In this document: positions 45,382-53,908 of the stretch, piece after piece
Numbering within the stretch: position 1 is the first letter of the stretch
Layout of the letters: each line of letters begins with the position of its first letter
Assembly (NCBI RefSeq): GCF_900107015.1
Contig: NZ_FNOI01000001.1
Location: 808,501-872,500, forward strand
Direction of reading: 5' to 3'
Source: Litoreibacter albidus
Lineage (GTDB): Bacteria; Pseudomonadota; Alphaproteobacteria; Rhodobacterales; Rhodobacteraceae
DNA: 64,000 nt
Notes under the pieces: model-generated
What the model was told of the DNA's origin: nothing
Databases searched by the model: none
What the model saw: only the letters and a program-made list of their open reading frames with translations
Program-made: the position numbers and the translations under genes

Positions 45382-46565
45382 ACGCACCTACACGCCGTCT
45401 GTCGCAGCCCGAATTCATCATTCTGGTGGCGTTCAATTTCGCATTGGTCGCTTTCAGCATCGACTCCATGTTGCCTGCCTTGCCCGAAATCGCGCAGGCC
45501 TTAACGCCGGAGGCGCCCAACCGTGCGCAGCTGGTGCTGACCAGTTTTGTGCTGGGTATGGGCATCGGGACCTTGGTCACAGGCCCACTGTCGGACACGT
45601 TTGGCCGTAAGCCCGTGATCTTTGCGGGGGCGATCTTGTTCGTCATCGGCGCGCTTATGGCGGGTCAGGCGCAGTCGTTGGAGACCATGCTCGCCAGTCG
45701 GTTGGTGCAGGGTTTGGGGGTTGCTGGCCCGCGCATTGTGACACTCGCCATTGTGCGCGACCAGTATGAGGGGCGCACGATGGCGTCGATCATGTCTTAC
45801 GCGATGATGATCTTCACACTGGTTCCCGCCGTGGCCCCCCTGCTTGGCAGCTATGTTATTGCGGGTTTTGGCTGGCGCGCGGTTTTCTACAGCTTCGTGC
45901 TGTTTGCGATCTTGGCCATCGGCTGGTTAATGCTGCGCCAACCTGAAACCCTGCCGCCAAAGGACCGTCGCCCTTTCGTGCCACAGGCATTGGTTGCCGC
46001 GACGCGGGAGTGTTTTTCCTACCGTATCTTTACGCTCTCCACCACTGTGCAAGCGCTGGCATTCGGGATGTTGTTCGGCTGCCTTAGCTCTACCCAGCAG
46101 ATATTCGAGGTCACATACGGACGCGGCGACGAGTTTCCGTTCTGGTTCGCGATCATCGCCTTGGTATCTGGCACTGCGTCCATTCTGAACGCGCGGTTGG
46201 TGGTCCGGGTTGGTATGCAAAGGATGATCTCCGCAGGGTTTGGTTTGCAGATTGTTTTCTCGCTCGCGGTCCTGTTTTCCGGCCTCACAGGGGGCGTTCC
46301 GTTCGCCCTCTATCTGGTGTGGACCACGTCACTGTTCTTCATGGCGGGCTTGGTGATTGGCAACCTGAACGCACTCGCGATGGAGCCTACGGGTCACATC
46401 GCTGGCTTGGCGGCGTCTATCATAGGGGCCACATCCACAGTGCTTGGTGTTGTGATTGCGGCGCCCATCGGCTTGGCGTTCAATGGCACGCCCCTGCCCT
46501 TAGCAAGCGCTACGGCGGCGTTGTCAATTCTTTCCTTCACGATGGTAAAGCGCGGCCTCAGGTAG
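45378..46565 (+). CDS. Bcr/CflA-family MFS drug exporter
   Basis: 395 aa major-facilitator protein with twelve predicted segments. LPALPEIAQAL, GPLSDTFGRKPVIFAG (motif A) and RLVQGLGVAGPRIVTLAIVRDQYEG (Bcr/CflA signature region) identify the subfamily. Probably exports a drug-like or metabolic compound. Starts at a GTG overlapping the upstream stop (GTGA). Converges on mfd with a 7-nt gap. Confidence 0.9.
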   Translation: MNAPTRRLSQPEFIILVAFNFALVAFSIDSMLPALPEIAQALTPEAPNRAQLVLTSFVLGMGIGTLVTGPLSDTFGRKPVIFAGAILFVIGALMAGQAQSLETMLASRLVQGLGVAGPRIVTLAIVRDQYEGRTMASIMSYAMMIFTLVPAVAPLLGSYVIAGFGWRAVFYSFVLFAILAIGWLMLRQPETLPPKDRRPFVPQALVAATRECFSYRIFTLSTTVQALAFGMLFGCLSSTQQIFEVTYGRGDEFPFWFAIIALVSGTASILNARLVVRVGMQRMISAGFGLQIVFSLAVLFSGLTGGVPFALYLVWTTSLFFMAGLVIGNLNALAMEPTGHIAGLAASIIGATSTVLGVVIAAPIGLAFNGTPLPLASATAALSILSFTMVKRGLR

Positions 46566-46572
46566 CCGCGCC

Positions 46573-49500
46573 TTACTTGGCTTTCTTCGCTCGCTTGAAC
46601 GTACCCGCTTGCTCCGCAAGGTCACGGGCGATGGCGAAGGCGCCTTTGATCTTGTCGGCCTCATTCGCCCAGTCGCGGACGACGACAACCTTGTTGTCCT
46701 TCAGCTTGGCCTTGTTGCTTGGCTCTTGCAGATAAGCCACTAGACCTTCGGGCTTGGCAAATTTGTTGTTGTGGAACTCTATGGTCGCGCCACGCTCTCC
46801 TGCGTTGAGCTTGGCAATGCCAGCGCGCTTGCACATGGCCTTGATCCGCACGACCAACATCAGCGTGTTCACCTCGCGCGGCAGCTTGCCGAAGCGGTCG
46901 ATCAACTCGGCGGCGAAGCCTTCCAACTCCACCTTGGTCGTCAGCCCCGACAAACGACGGTAAAGCCCAAGGCGTACGTCAAGGTCTGGCACGTAGTCTT
47001 CCGGGATAAGCACCGGAACGCCAAGGTTGATGGTCGGCGCCCATTGGTCGTCCGTCTCGGTCAGACCTTCCAACTGGCCAGAGCGGATTTTGGCGACGGC
47101 CTCCTCCAGCATGGACTGGTAAAGCTCATAGCCGACCTCGCGCATGTTGCCAGACTGCTCCTCGCCCAAAACGTTGCCTGCGCCCCTGATATCAAGGTCT
47201 TGGCTGGCGATGTTAAAGCCCGCGCCAAGGCTGTCGATGGAGCCCAGAACCCGCAACCGCTTCTCGGCTGTGGGTGTCAGTTTCTGGCGCGGCTTGGTGG
47301 TCAGATACGCATAGGCGCGGGTCTTCGAGCGCCCGACCCGTCCGCGAATTTGGTAAAGCTGACTTAGCCCGAACATATCCGCACGGTGTATAATCATCGT
47401 GTTGGCTGTCGGGATGTCGATGCCGGATTCCACAATCGTCGTGGCCAACAACACGTCATACTTGCCGTCGTAGAAAGCGTTCATCCTGCTGTCCAACTCG
47501 CCCGGTGGCATCTGACCACTGGCGACAAGATAGGACACCTCCGGCACATGCTCCTTCAGCCACGCCTCAACGTCCGGCAGGTCTGACACGCGTGGCACCA
47601 CATAAAAGCTTTGCCCCCCACGGTAATGCTCGCGCAGCAACGCCTCGCGGATGGTGACGGTGTCGAATTCCGACACGTAGGTGCGGATGGCCAAACGGTC
47701 GACGGGCGGCGTGCCGATGATCGACAATTCGCGCACGCCTGACAGGGATAGCTGCAAGGTGCGCGGGATTGGGGTGGCTGACAGTGTGAGCACGTGAATG
47801 TCGGAGCGAAGTTGCTTTAGACGCTCTTTATGTTGCACGCCAAAGTGTTGTTCTTCATCAATAATTAGCAGGCCGAGGTTCTTGATATTCACCTGTTTTG
47901 ACAGCACGGCATGCGTGCCGACCACAATATCCACGGTGCCATCCGCCAATCCCTTGCGGGTTTCGGCGGCCTCTTTCGCTCCAACAAAGCGCGACAGCTG
48001 CCGCACGTTGACTGGGAAGCCGCGAAAGCGCTCCTTGAAGCTTTGGGTGTGCTGACGGGACAGCAACGTAGTGGGCGCAACCACGGCCACTTGCATGCCG
48101 CCCGTCGCCGCGATGAATGCCGCGCGCATCGCAACTTCGGTTTTCCCGAAGCCGACGTCGCCGCAGACCAGCCGGTCCATCGGGCGGCCCTTGGCCAAGT
48201 CGTCCATCACCGCCTCGATGGTGGTTAACTGGTCCTCGGTTTCCTCGTAAGGAAAACGTGCGCAGAATGCTTCCCACATGTCTTGCGGCGGCTCCACGAT
48301 GGGGGCGCGGCGCAACTCGCGCTCTGCGGCGATGCGGATCAGGCGGTCTGCCATATCACGGATGCGCTGTTTCAGGCGGGCTTTCTTGGCCTGCCACGCG
48401 CCACCGCCCAGCTTGTCGAGCAGCCCCTCTTCATGCCCATATCGGCTTAGCAGTTCGACATTCTCGACAGGAAGATAGAGCCGGTCACCGCCCGCGTATT
48501 CCAGCAGAATGCATTCGTGTGGTGCCCCCGCAGCGGTCACCGTTTCCAAGCCAACGTAGCGCCCGATGCCGTGGTCCACATGCACGATCAGCTCGCCCAG
48601 TGACAGGCCTTGGGCTTCGGTCAGAAAGTTTTCCGCCCGCTTGGGTCGTTTGGAGCGCCGGATCAGCCGATCCCCCAGCACGTCCTGCTCTGACACAACG
48701 GCCAGCCCAGCAGCGGTAAACCCTTGATCCAAGCCCCAGACCGTCAGGTAGACGCCCTTTTCCCCGACATCCTTATAGGTGGAGACCAGCTTGGCGTCGT
48801 GGATGTCTTGATCTTCTAACAGACCGTGAAGACGTTCCCGCGCGCCGTCGGAGAAGCTTGCGACGATTACAGCCCGACCTGCTTTCAGCTGATTAACATG
48901 GTCCGCTAATGCGCTGAAAATGTTCCGGTCTTCGGCTTGACGTTCTGGCGCGAAGTTCCGCCCGATACGCCCTCCTGCATCAATAACACCAGGCCCCGTC
49001 GATTGCGGTAAAGCCGCAAGTTGCAGCACGCGGTGCCCCGCGACGGCACCCCTAAAGGCGGCATCGTCAAGATAGAGCAGATGCGGCGGGACAGGTTTAT
49101 AAACACTGTCCATGCGCGCCTTGGACTTCAAAGCCTCCGCACGGTTGTCGTATTGGTCGGCAATACTGTCCCAGCGGGCCAGTCGCGCGGCTTCGGTTTG
49201 GTCATCCAGCGCGACAACGGCATCCGGCAAATAGTCGAAGATGGTCTCGAGCTTCTCGTGAAAGAACGGCAGCCAGTGCTCCACACCTTGGTGCTTGCGC
49301 CCCGCTGACACCGCCTCATAAAGCGGGTCATCTGTGCCAGCCGCGCCAAATTCGATACGGTAATTCTGGCGGAAACGCGCAATCGCGGCCTCGTCCAGAA
49401 TAACCTCTGACACGGGGGCCAATTCTATCCGGTTCAGCGTTTCTGTGGTGCGCTGCGTCGCTGCGTCAAAGCGCCGAGCGCCGTCCAGCACATCACCGAA

Positions 49501-50016
49501 CAGATCAAGGCGCACCGGTCCCAACTCCCCAGGGGGGTAAATGTCGATAATGCCGCCACGGATCGCATAATCGCCTGGCTCCATAACTGTCGGGCTTTGG
49601 GAAAAACCCATGCGCACAAGATATTCGCGCAAAGACTTCTCGTTGATCTGCCGATCAACCTCCGCCACGAAGGACGCCCCGGCCAGCACTTCGCGGGCGG
49701 GCACGTATTGCGTCGCGGCGGCCAAGGTTGTCAGCAAGATGAACGGCCCCGGAACGCCGCCTGCCAGTCCCGCCAGCGTCGCCATCCGTGCGGCGGCGAC
49801 ATCGGCGTTGGGCGACACACGATCATAAGGCAAGCAGTCCCATGCGGGGAAATCCAGAACAGGCACCTCTGGCGCGAAGAATGCGAGCGCGGTGCGCATC
49901 GCGGCCATGCGCTTGTCGTCACGCGCCACATGGATGACCGGCCCCTTCGCCAGTTCCTTGAGAAGCAGTTTCGCGTCAAAGCCCTCGGGGGCGCCGGAAA
50001 TTGTAATCATATTCAT
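46573..50016 (-). CDS. mfd: Transcription-repair coupling factor
   Basis: 1147 aa. Displaces RNA polymerase stalled at lesions and recruits UvrA. The UvrB-like N-terminal region has PAWDCLPYDRVSPNADVAA. The RNA polymerase-interaction domain with DHGIGRYVGL follows (about 480-550). RecG-like helicase motifs are GDVGFGKTEVAMRAA (I), DEEQHFG (II) and QIRGRVGRSKTRAYAYL (VI). A TRCF C-terminal domain ends the protein. Start at 50016 (MNMITISGAPEG); the frame extending to 50109 overlaps the upstream gene's end. Confidence 0.97.
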   Translation of the reverse strand: MNMITISGAPEGFDAKLLLKELAKGPVIHVARDDKRMAAMRTALAFFAPEVPVLDFPAWDCLPYDRVSPNADVAAARMATLAGLAGGVPGPFILLTTLAAATQYVPAREVLAGASFVAEVDRQINEKSLREYLVRMGFSQSPTVMEPGDYAIRGGIIDIYPPGELGPVRLDLFGDVLDGARRFDAATQRTTETLNRIELAPVSEVILDEAAIARFRQNYRIEFGAAGTDDPLYEAVSAGRKHQGVEHWLPFFHEKLETIFDYLPDAVVALDDQTEAARLARWDSIADQYDNRAEALKSKARMDSVYKPVPPHLLYLDDAAFRGAVAGHRVLQLAALPQSTGPGVIDAGGRIGRNFAPERQAEDRNIFSALADHVNQLKAGRAVIVASFSDGARERLHGLLEDQDIHDAKLVSTYKDVGEKGVYLTVWGLDQGFTAAGLAVVSEQDVLGDRLIRRSKRPKRAENFLTEAQGLSLGELIVHVDHGIGRYVGLETVTAAGAPHECILLEYAGGDRLYLPVENVELLSRYGHEEGLLDKLGGGAWQAKKARLKQRIRDMADRLIRIAAERELRRAPIVEPPQDMWEAFCARFPYEETEDQLTTIEAVMDDLAKGRPMDRLVCGDVGFGKTEVAMRAAFIAATGGMQVAVVAPTTLLSRQHTQSFKERFRGFPVNVRQLSRFVGAKEAAETRKGLADGTVDIVVGTHAVLSKQVNIKNLGLLIIDEEQHFGVQHKERLKQLRSDIHVLTLSATPIPRTLQLSLSGVRELSIIGTPPVDRLAIRTYVSEFDTVTIREALLREHYRGGQSFYVVPRVSDLPDVEAWLKEHVPEVSYLVASGQMPPGELDSRMNAFYDGKYDVLLATTIVESGIDIPTANTMIIHRADMFGLSQLYQIRGRVGRSKTRAYAYLTTKPRQKLTPTAEKRLRVLGSIDSLGAGFNIASQDLDIRGAGNVLGEEQSGNMREVGYELYQSMLEEAVAKIRSGQLEGLTETDDQWAPTINLGVPVLIPEDYVPDLDVRLGLYRRLSGLTTKVELEGFAAELIDRFGKLPREVNTLMLVVRIKAMCKRAGIAKLNAGERGATIEFHNNKFAKPEGLVAYLQEPSNKAKLKDNKVVVVRDWANEADKIKGAFAIARDLAEQAGTFKRAKKAK

Positions 50017-50047
50017 GCCCGATGACCTAAGTTTTGGGGCGGCCGTG

Positions 50048-50584
50048 TCAACCGCCCAGCACGCCCACGGAAAGGTTGTGGAACATTCCCCACATCGCCG
50101 TGACAACAATCGCCAACATGCCGATCACCTGAACCGCCAACCGTTGGCGGCGCAGCTTTTTGCGAATATCACTTAGGGAGGTGTGGTCGATGCGCCGCGC
50201 GCAACGCACGGACAACCCGAAAACCAATGCCATCGGCGAGAACATCAAAAATATCGCCTGACAGAACTCCACCCCGTAAACGAAGCCCATCAACGCCACA
50301 GCGGTCAGCGCGAAAAAGCCAAAGCCCACCAGCCACAGGCCGGACATATCAGCAATATAGACAAAGCGGCTGGCGTTGACGCGCACCAAGTCCTTCAAAT
50401 CCTGCTCCACTTGGCCGCCGTATTTCACCGCGCGGGCAACCACATCATAAGGAACCCCGATGACGTAATGCGACGCCGCCGACCACACGTATGCCAGCGT
50501 GATCCAGAACCACAAGTTTGAGAAAGAGCGCATGTCGATTAGCTCGAAGACGGTTGAGTAAATGTCCACGCGGTTGCGCCTCAT
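50048..50584 (-). CDS. Integral membrane protein of unknown function
   Basis: 178 aa with about four hydrophobic segments (near 22-45, 78-98, 102-124 and 148-168). The N-terminus YSTVFELIDMRSFSNLWFWI is similar to Rhodobacteraceae proteins I recall being annotated as a component of a SufBCD complex, but nothing in the sequence supports an Fe-S role. 31 nt upstream of mfd in the same direction and probably co-transcribed with it. Confidence 0.75.
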   Translation of the reverse strand: MRRNRVDIYSTVFELIDMRSFSNLWFWITLAYVWSAASHYVIGVPYDVVARAVKYGGQVEQDLKDLVRVNASRFVYIADMSGLWLVGFGFFALTAVALMGFVYGVEFCQAIFLMFSPMALVFGLSVRCARRIDHTSLSDIRKKLRRQRLAVQVIGMLAIVVTAMWGMFHNLSVGVLGG

Positions 50585-50727
50585 TGGTGGGGATCCTGCG
50601 CGCGCACACTAGTCGGGTAATGTGGTGATGGAAAGGCCGCGCCGCGCGTTTTCCTGCGAGGGGCTTGAGGCGGTCCCCCAATCATGCAACCACTGACAAA
50701 ACATTATCTCATGAAAGCCGCCAGCGA

Positions 50728-51732
50728 ATGCCTCTCACGCCGATCACCGCGCCCTTCCCCGCCACCCGCCTGCGCCGCTTGCGGCGCACAGCCGCCCTGC
50801 GCGGCTTGGTGGCTGAAAATGTGCTGAGTGTGAACGATCTGATCTGGCCGATCTTCGTCATGGAAGGTGAGAACGACGCGCATCCGATCCCGTCCATGCC
50901 AGGCGTGTCGCGTCTGACCCTTGACCGCGCGGTCGTCGCCGCCAAGGAAGCCCGCGATTTGGGCATTCCGGCAGTTTGCATTTTCCCCTACACCCAGGCG
51001 TCCGCCCGCACAGAGGATTGCGCCTTGGCGTGGTCGCCCGACAACCTGTCGAACCGCGTCACCGCCGCGATCAAATCCGCCGTGCCAGAGCTGGCGATCA
51101 TGACCGATGTCGCGCTGGACCCCTATAACGCGAATGGTCACGACGGCATCGTGCGCGACGGCGTTATCGTAAACGATGAAACCGTCGACGCCTTGGTGAA
51201 GATGACGCTGGCGCAGGCCGCAGCGGGTGCTGACATTATCGGACCCTCCGATATGATGGACGGCCGCATCGGCGCCATGCGCCACGCGCTGGAGGCCGAC
51301 GGCTTTCAAGACGTGGCGATCCTTAGCTACTCCGCTAAATACGCCTCCGCGTTCTACGGGCCGTTTCGCGATGCGGTGGGCGCCTCAGGGGCGCTTGTCG
51401 GCGACAAGAAGACCTATCAGATGAACCCAGCCAACGCCGAGGAGGCATTGCGCCTTGTTGCGCGCGACCTGTCGGAGGGCGCGGATATGGTCATGGTCAA
51501 GCCTGGCTTGCCCTACCTTGATATATGTCGCCGCGTGAAGGACCAGTTCGGCGCGCCGACCTACGCGTATCAAGTCAGCGGTGAATACGCGATGATCACG
51601 GGTGCGGGCGCCAACGGCTGGATCAATGAGGAGCAGGTGATGATGGAAAGCCTGATGGCCTTTAAGCGCGCAGGCTGTGACGGAATCCTGACCTATTTCG
51701 CTCCGCGCGTTGCCAGACTGCTAAACGCATGA
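50728..51732 (+). CDS. hemB: Delta-aminolevulinic acid dehydratase (porphobilinogen synthase)
   Basis: 334 aa. Condenses two 5-aminolevulinate molecules in tetrapyrrole synthesis. Active-site lysines are in SYSAKYASAFYGPFRDA and MVKPGLPYLDI. The metal site reads TDVALDPYNANGHDG, with Asp/Ala in place of the zinc-binding cysteines, so this is a zinc-independent (magnesium-type) enzyme as in other alphaproteobacteria. Start chosen at 50728; the frame to 50665 adds a non-conserved segment. Overlaps the next gene by 4 nt. Confidence 0.95.
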   Translation: MPLTPITAPFPATRLRRLRRTAALRGLVAENVLSVNDLIWPIFVMEGENDAHPIPSMPGVSRLTLDRAVVAAKEARDLGIPAVCIFPYTQASARTEDCALAWSPDNLSNRVTAAIKSAVPELAIMTDVALDPYNANGHDGIVRDGVIVNDETVDALVKMTLAQAAAGADIIGPSDMMDGRIGAMRHALEADGFQDVAILSYSAKYASAFYGPFRDAVGASGALVGDKKTYQMNPANAEEALRLVARDLSEGADMVMVKPGLPYLDICRRVKDQFGAPTYAYQVSGEYAMITGAGANGWINEEQVMMESLMAFKRAGCDGILTYFAPRVARLLNA

Positions 51733-52124
51733 CCTATGCAGTGGGCCAAGTTTGGACCTTTCCGGAAACCGAAAACCACCCGCAGCTGATCGTCACGATC
51801 GGGCGCATTGATGCCGCCGCCGATCTTGGGGCCGACCCGTCTAACAGCGCGGTGTTGTCTGTCTCCATCATGCCCAGCGAGGACGCGCGCAAACTTGACT
51901 GGCCGGATGTCGCCCACGCCCCCATCGCGCAAAGCGCGTTCAACGCCAGCGGCGCGGGCGAGTTGGTGATGGACGAGGCGAGCGTGCCGGACGGCTTTGA
52001 AGACGGCTACCGCTCTTGGCGCGCGGCGCTGGAGGCGGGTGAGGCTGGTGTGTTCACCACTGGCCCGCCGGACGCCTACAGCGCGATTTTGCAGATTTAC
52101 GCAGATAGAGACGGATCACAATAG
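51729..52124 (+). CDS. Conserved-looking protein of unknown function
   Basis: 131 aa soluble acidic protein, not recognised. The N-terminal half looks like a small beta-rich domain (VGQVWTFPETENHPQLIVTIGRI). The C-terminal part is helical, with WRAALEAGEAGVFTTGPPDAYSAIL. No signal or membrane segment. Its ATG overlaps the hemB stop (ATGA), so it is translated with hemB. Confidence 0.7.
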   Translation: MTYAVGQVWTFPETENHPQLIVTIGRIDAAADLGADPSNSAVLSVSIMPSEDARKLDWPDVAHAPIAQSAFNASGAGELVMDEASVPDGFEDGYRSWRAALEAGEAGVFTTGPPDAYSAILQIYADRDGSQ

Positions 52125-52243
52125 GCGGACACTTGCCAATTCGCGGTGTAAATCGCGTGACATCGCGCAAGGCATGGCGTAATTTATCCACAAGGCCCAA
52201 TTTTCAGAGGTCAACGGCAGTACAATAAAAATAGGCGGATTCC

Positions 52244-52801
52244 ATGAGCATTCTTTCCCGGCGCAACTTTCTTGCGACCTCCGGCAGCGCGACCCTGTTG
52301 GCGGCCTGCGGCAACGGCGTAAATTCCCAAGGCGGTGCAAAAATCGACGCCCGCGTGGATAGCGCATTCGACTTCATGTATAGCAACGTCGGCGGCACCA
52401 CCGACCTGTCCAACAAGGCTGTTGGTATTTTAATGATGCCGCTCGTCTCGGAAGCGGGCTTCGGCGTTGGCGGCTCATACGGGCGCGGCGCGTTGCGGGT
52501 GAACGACGTCACCGTGGACTATTATTCAACCACCGCCGCCAGCTTCGGCTTCCAGATCGGGGCGCAACAGTATTCGCACGCGCTGTTCTTCATGACAGAA
52601 CAAGCCCTCTCCGACTTCCGCCGTTCTCCAGGCTGGACGCTTGGCGCCGATGCACGCTTTGCCGTGGCCAATGACGCGGGCAACCTTGGCGTGGACACAA
52701 CCACCGCGCTGACACCGGTTATCGCGGTGGTCTTCGGTCAATCCGGCCTGATCGCGGGCGCGCAGGTTGAAGGCAATAAATACAACCGCATCATCCCCTA
52801 A
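52244..52801 (+). CDS. SYLF-domain (YSC84-like) lipoprotein with twin-arginine signal
   Basis: 185 aa. The N-terminus LSRRNFLATSGSATLLAACG combines a twin-arginine motif (SRRNFL) with a lipobox (LLAAC, Cys about 22), predicting Tat export and lipid anchoring. The mature part has KAVGILMMPLVSEAGFGVGGSYGRGALR and the C-terminal TPVIAVVFGQSGLIAGAQVEGNKYNRI typical of the lipid-binding SYLF domain. Function in bacteria unknown. AT-rich leader; the start has a weak GGCGGA leader. Confidence 0.8.
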   Translation: MSILSRRNFLATSGSATLLAACGNGVNSQGGAKIDARVDSAFDFMYSNVGGTTDLSNKAVGILMMPLVSEAGFGVGGSYGRGALRVNDVTVDYYSTTAASFGFQIGAQQYSHALFFMTEQALSDFRRSPGWTLGADARFAVANDAGNLGVDTTTALTPVIAVVFGQSGLIAGAQVEGNKYNRIIP

Positions 52802-52839
52802 ACAGACCTAACTGACACGCGGTGCCCTGCCCCCATCAT

Positions 52840-52905
52840 TGCTTCCGAAATACCTCGGGGGTGCGGGGGCAGCGTCCCCGCGTATAGCGATGCGGCAAAG
52901 CCGCA
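52840..52905. repeat. GC-rich Rhodobacteraceae-type 3' UTR repeat and hairpin
   Basis: CTTCCGAAATACCTCGGGGG followed by GGGGGCAGCGTCCCC resembles a short GC-rich element that, from memory, recurs after genes in Rhodobacteraceae genomes. A small hairpin TGCGGC-AAA-GCCGCA follows (52891-52905). It lies between two convergent genes and probably serves as the transcript-end region of both. Confidence 0.4.
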
Positions 52906-52929
52906 GCGCAATACCTTACCTAACTCCCC

Positions 52930-53805
52930 TTATCCGTCCAAAGCCCGCAGACGCTTGATAAGCGAGGACGTATCCCAACGCCCGCCGCCAAGTTTTTGGA
53001 CGTCCTTATAGAACTGGTCGACCAATGCGGTGACAGGCAGCGACGCGCCGTTCTCGTCGGCGGTATCCAGACATATCCCCAGATCCTTGCGCATCCAGTC
53101 CACTGCAAAACCGTGGTCAAACACGTCGTCTACCATTGTTTCGTAGCGGTTCGACATCTGCCACGAACCTGCGGCCCCTTGGGAAATCACCTCAACCACT
53201 GCCTTGCCGTCCAGCCCCGCCTTCTCGGCGAAGTGCAGCGCTTCGGACAGACCTTGTACCAAGCCGGCGATGCAGATCTGGTTGACCATCTTGGTCAACT
53301 GCCCCGCACCGTTCTCGCCAAGGCGTTTGCATGCTTTCGCATAGCTGTCGATGATTGGCGCGGCGCGGTCATAGGCTCCTTGATCGCCGCCACACATAAC
53401 CCCCAATTGGCCGTTTTCCGCCCCTGCTTGGCCGCCGGATACCGGCGCATCTACAAAGCTGATTTGCAGCGCGTCGGCCGCCGCATAGAGTTCACGGGTG
53501 ACTTTCGCGGACACGGTTGTGTGATCCACAAAAATGGTCCCCGCTGACATGCCCGCGAAAGCCCCGTCGTCACCCAAGCATACCGACCGCAGATCGTCGT
53601 CATTGCCCACGCAGGCCATCACGAAATCCGCGCCATCCGCCGCCTCACGCGGGGTTTTCGCAAAATGACCGCCATGCTCGGACGCCCATTTTTGCGCCTT
53701 CTCGGTGGTGCGATTGTAAACGGTGACCTCGTGGCCCGCTTTCACAAGATGCCCCGCCATCGGGTATCCCATAACGCCCAATCCTAAAAAACTAACTTTG
53801 GCCAT
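52930..53805 (-). CDS. 3-hydroxyisobutyrate dehydrogenase-family NAD(P) oxidoreductase
   Basis: 291 aa beta-hydroxyacid dehydrogenase. Rossmann motif FLGLGVMGYPMAGHL, substrate loop DAPVSGGQAGAENG and catalytic Lys in GAGQLTKMVNQI. Similar to 3-hydroxyisobutyrate dehydrogenase, tartronate semialdehyde reductase and succinic semialdehyde reductase types; the substrate cannot be fixed from sequence. Start at 53805; the frame extending to 53946 crosses the intergenic region and the divergent gene start. Confidence 0.9.
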   Translation of the reverse strand: MAKVSFLGLGVMGYPMAGHLVKAGHEVTVYNRTTEKAQKWASEHGGHFAKTPREAADGADFVMACVGNDDDLRSVCLGDDGAFAGMSAGTIFVDHTTVSAKVTRELYAAADALQISFVDAPVSGGQAGAENGQLGVMCGGDQGAYDRAAPIIDSYAKACKRLGENGAGQLTKMVNQICIAGLVQGLSEALHFAEKAGLDGKAVVEVISQGAAGSWQMSNRYETMVDDVFDHGFAVDWMRKDLGICLDTADENGASLPVTALVDQFYKDVQKLGGGRWDTSSLIKRLRALDG

Positions 53806-53908
53806 GTGATGCGGGCCTCCCTCTTTCAACTGTTTGATTATGACTGCTAACCGATGTAACGACGGGGGCTGAGGCGTCAATAGCGAGGCGCATAAGCATG
53901 GCGGGTCA

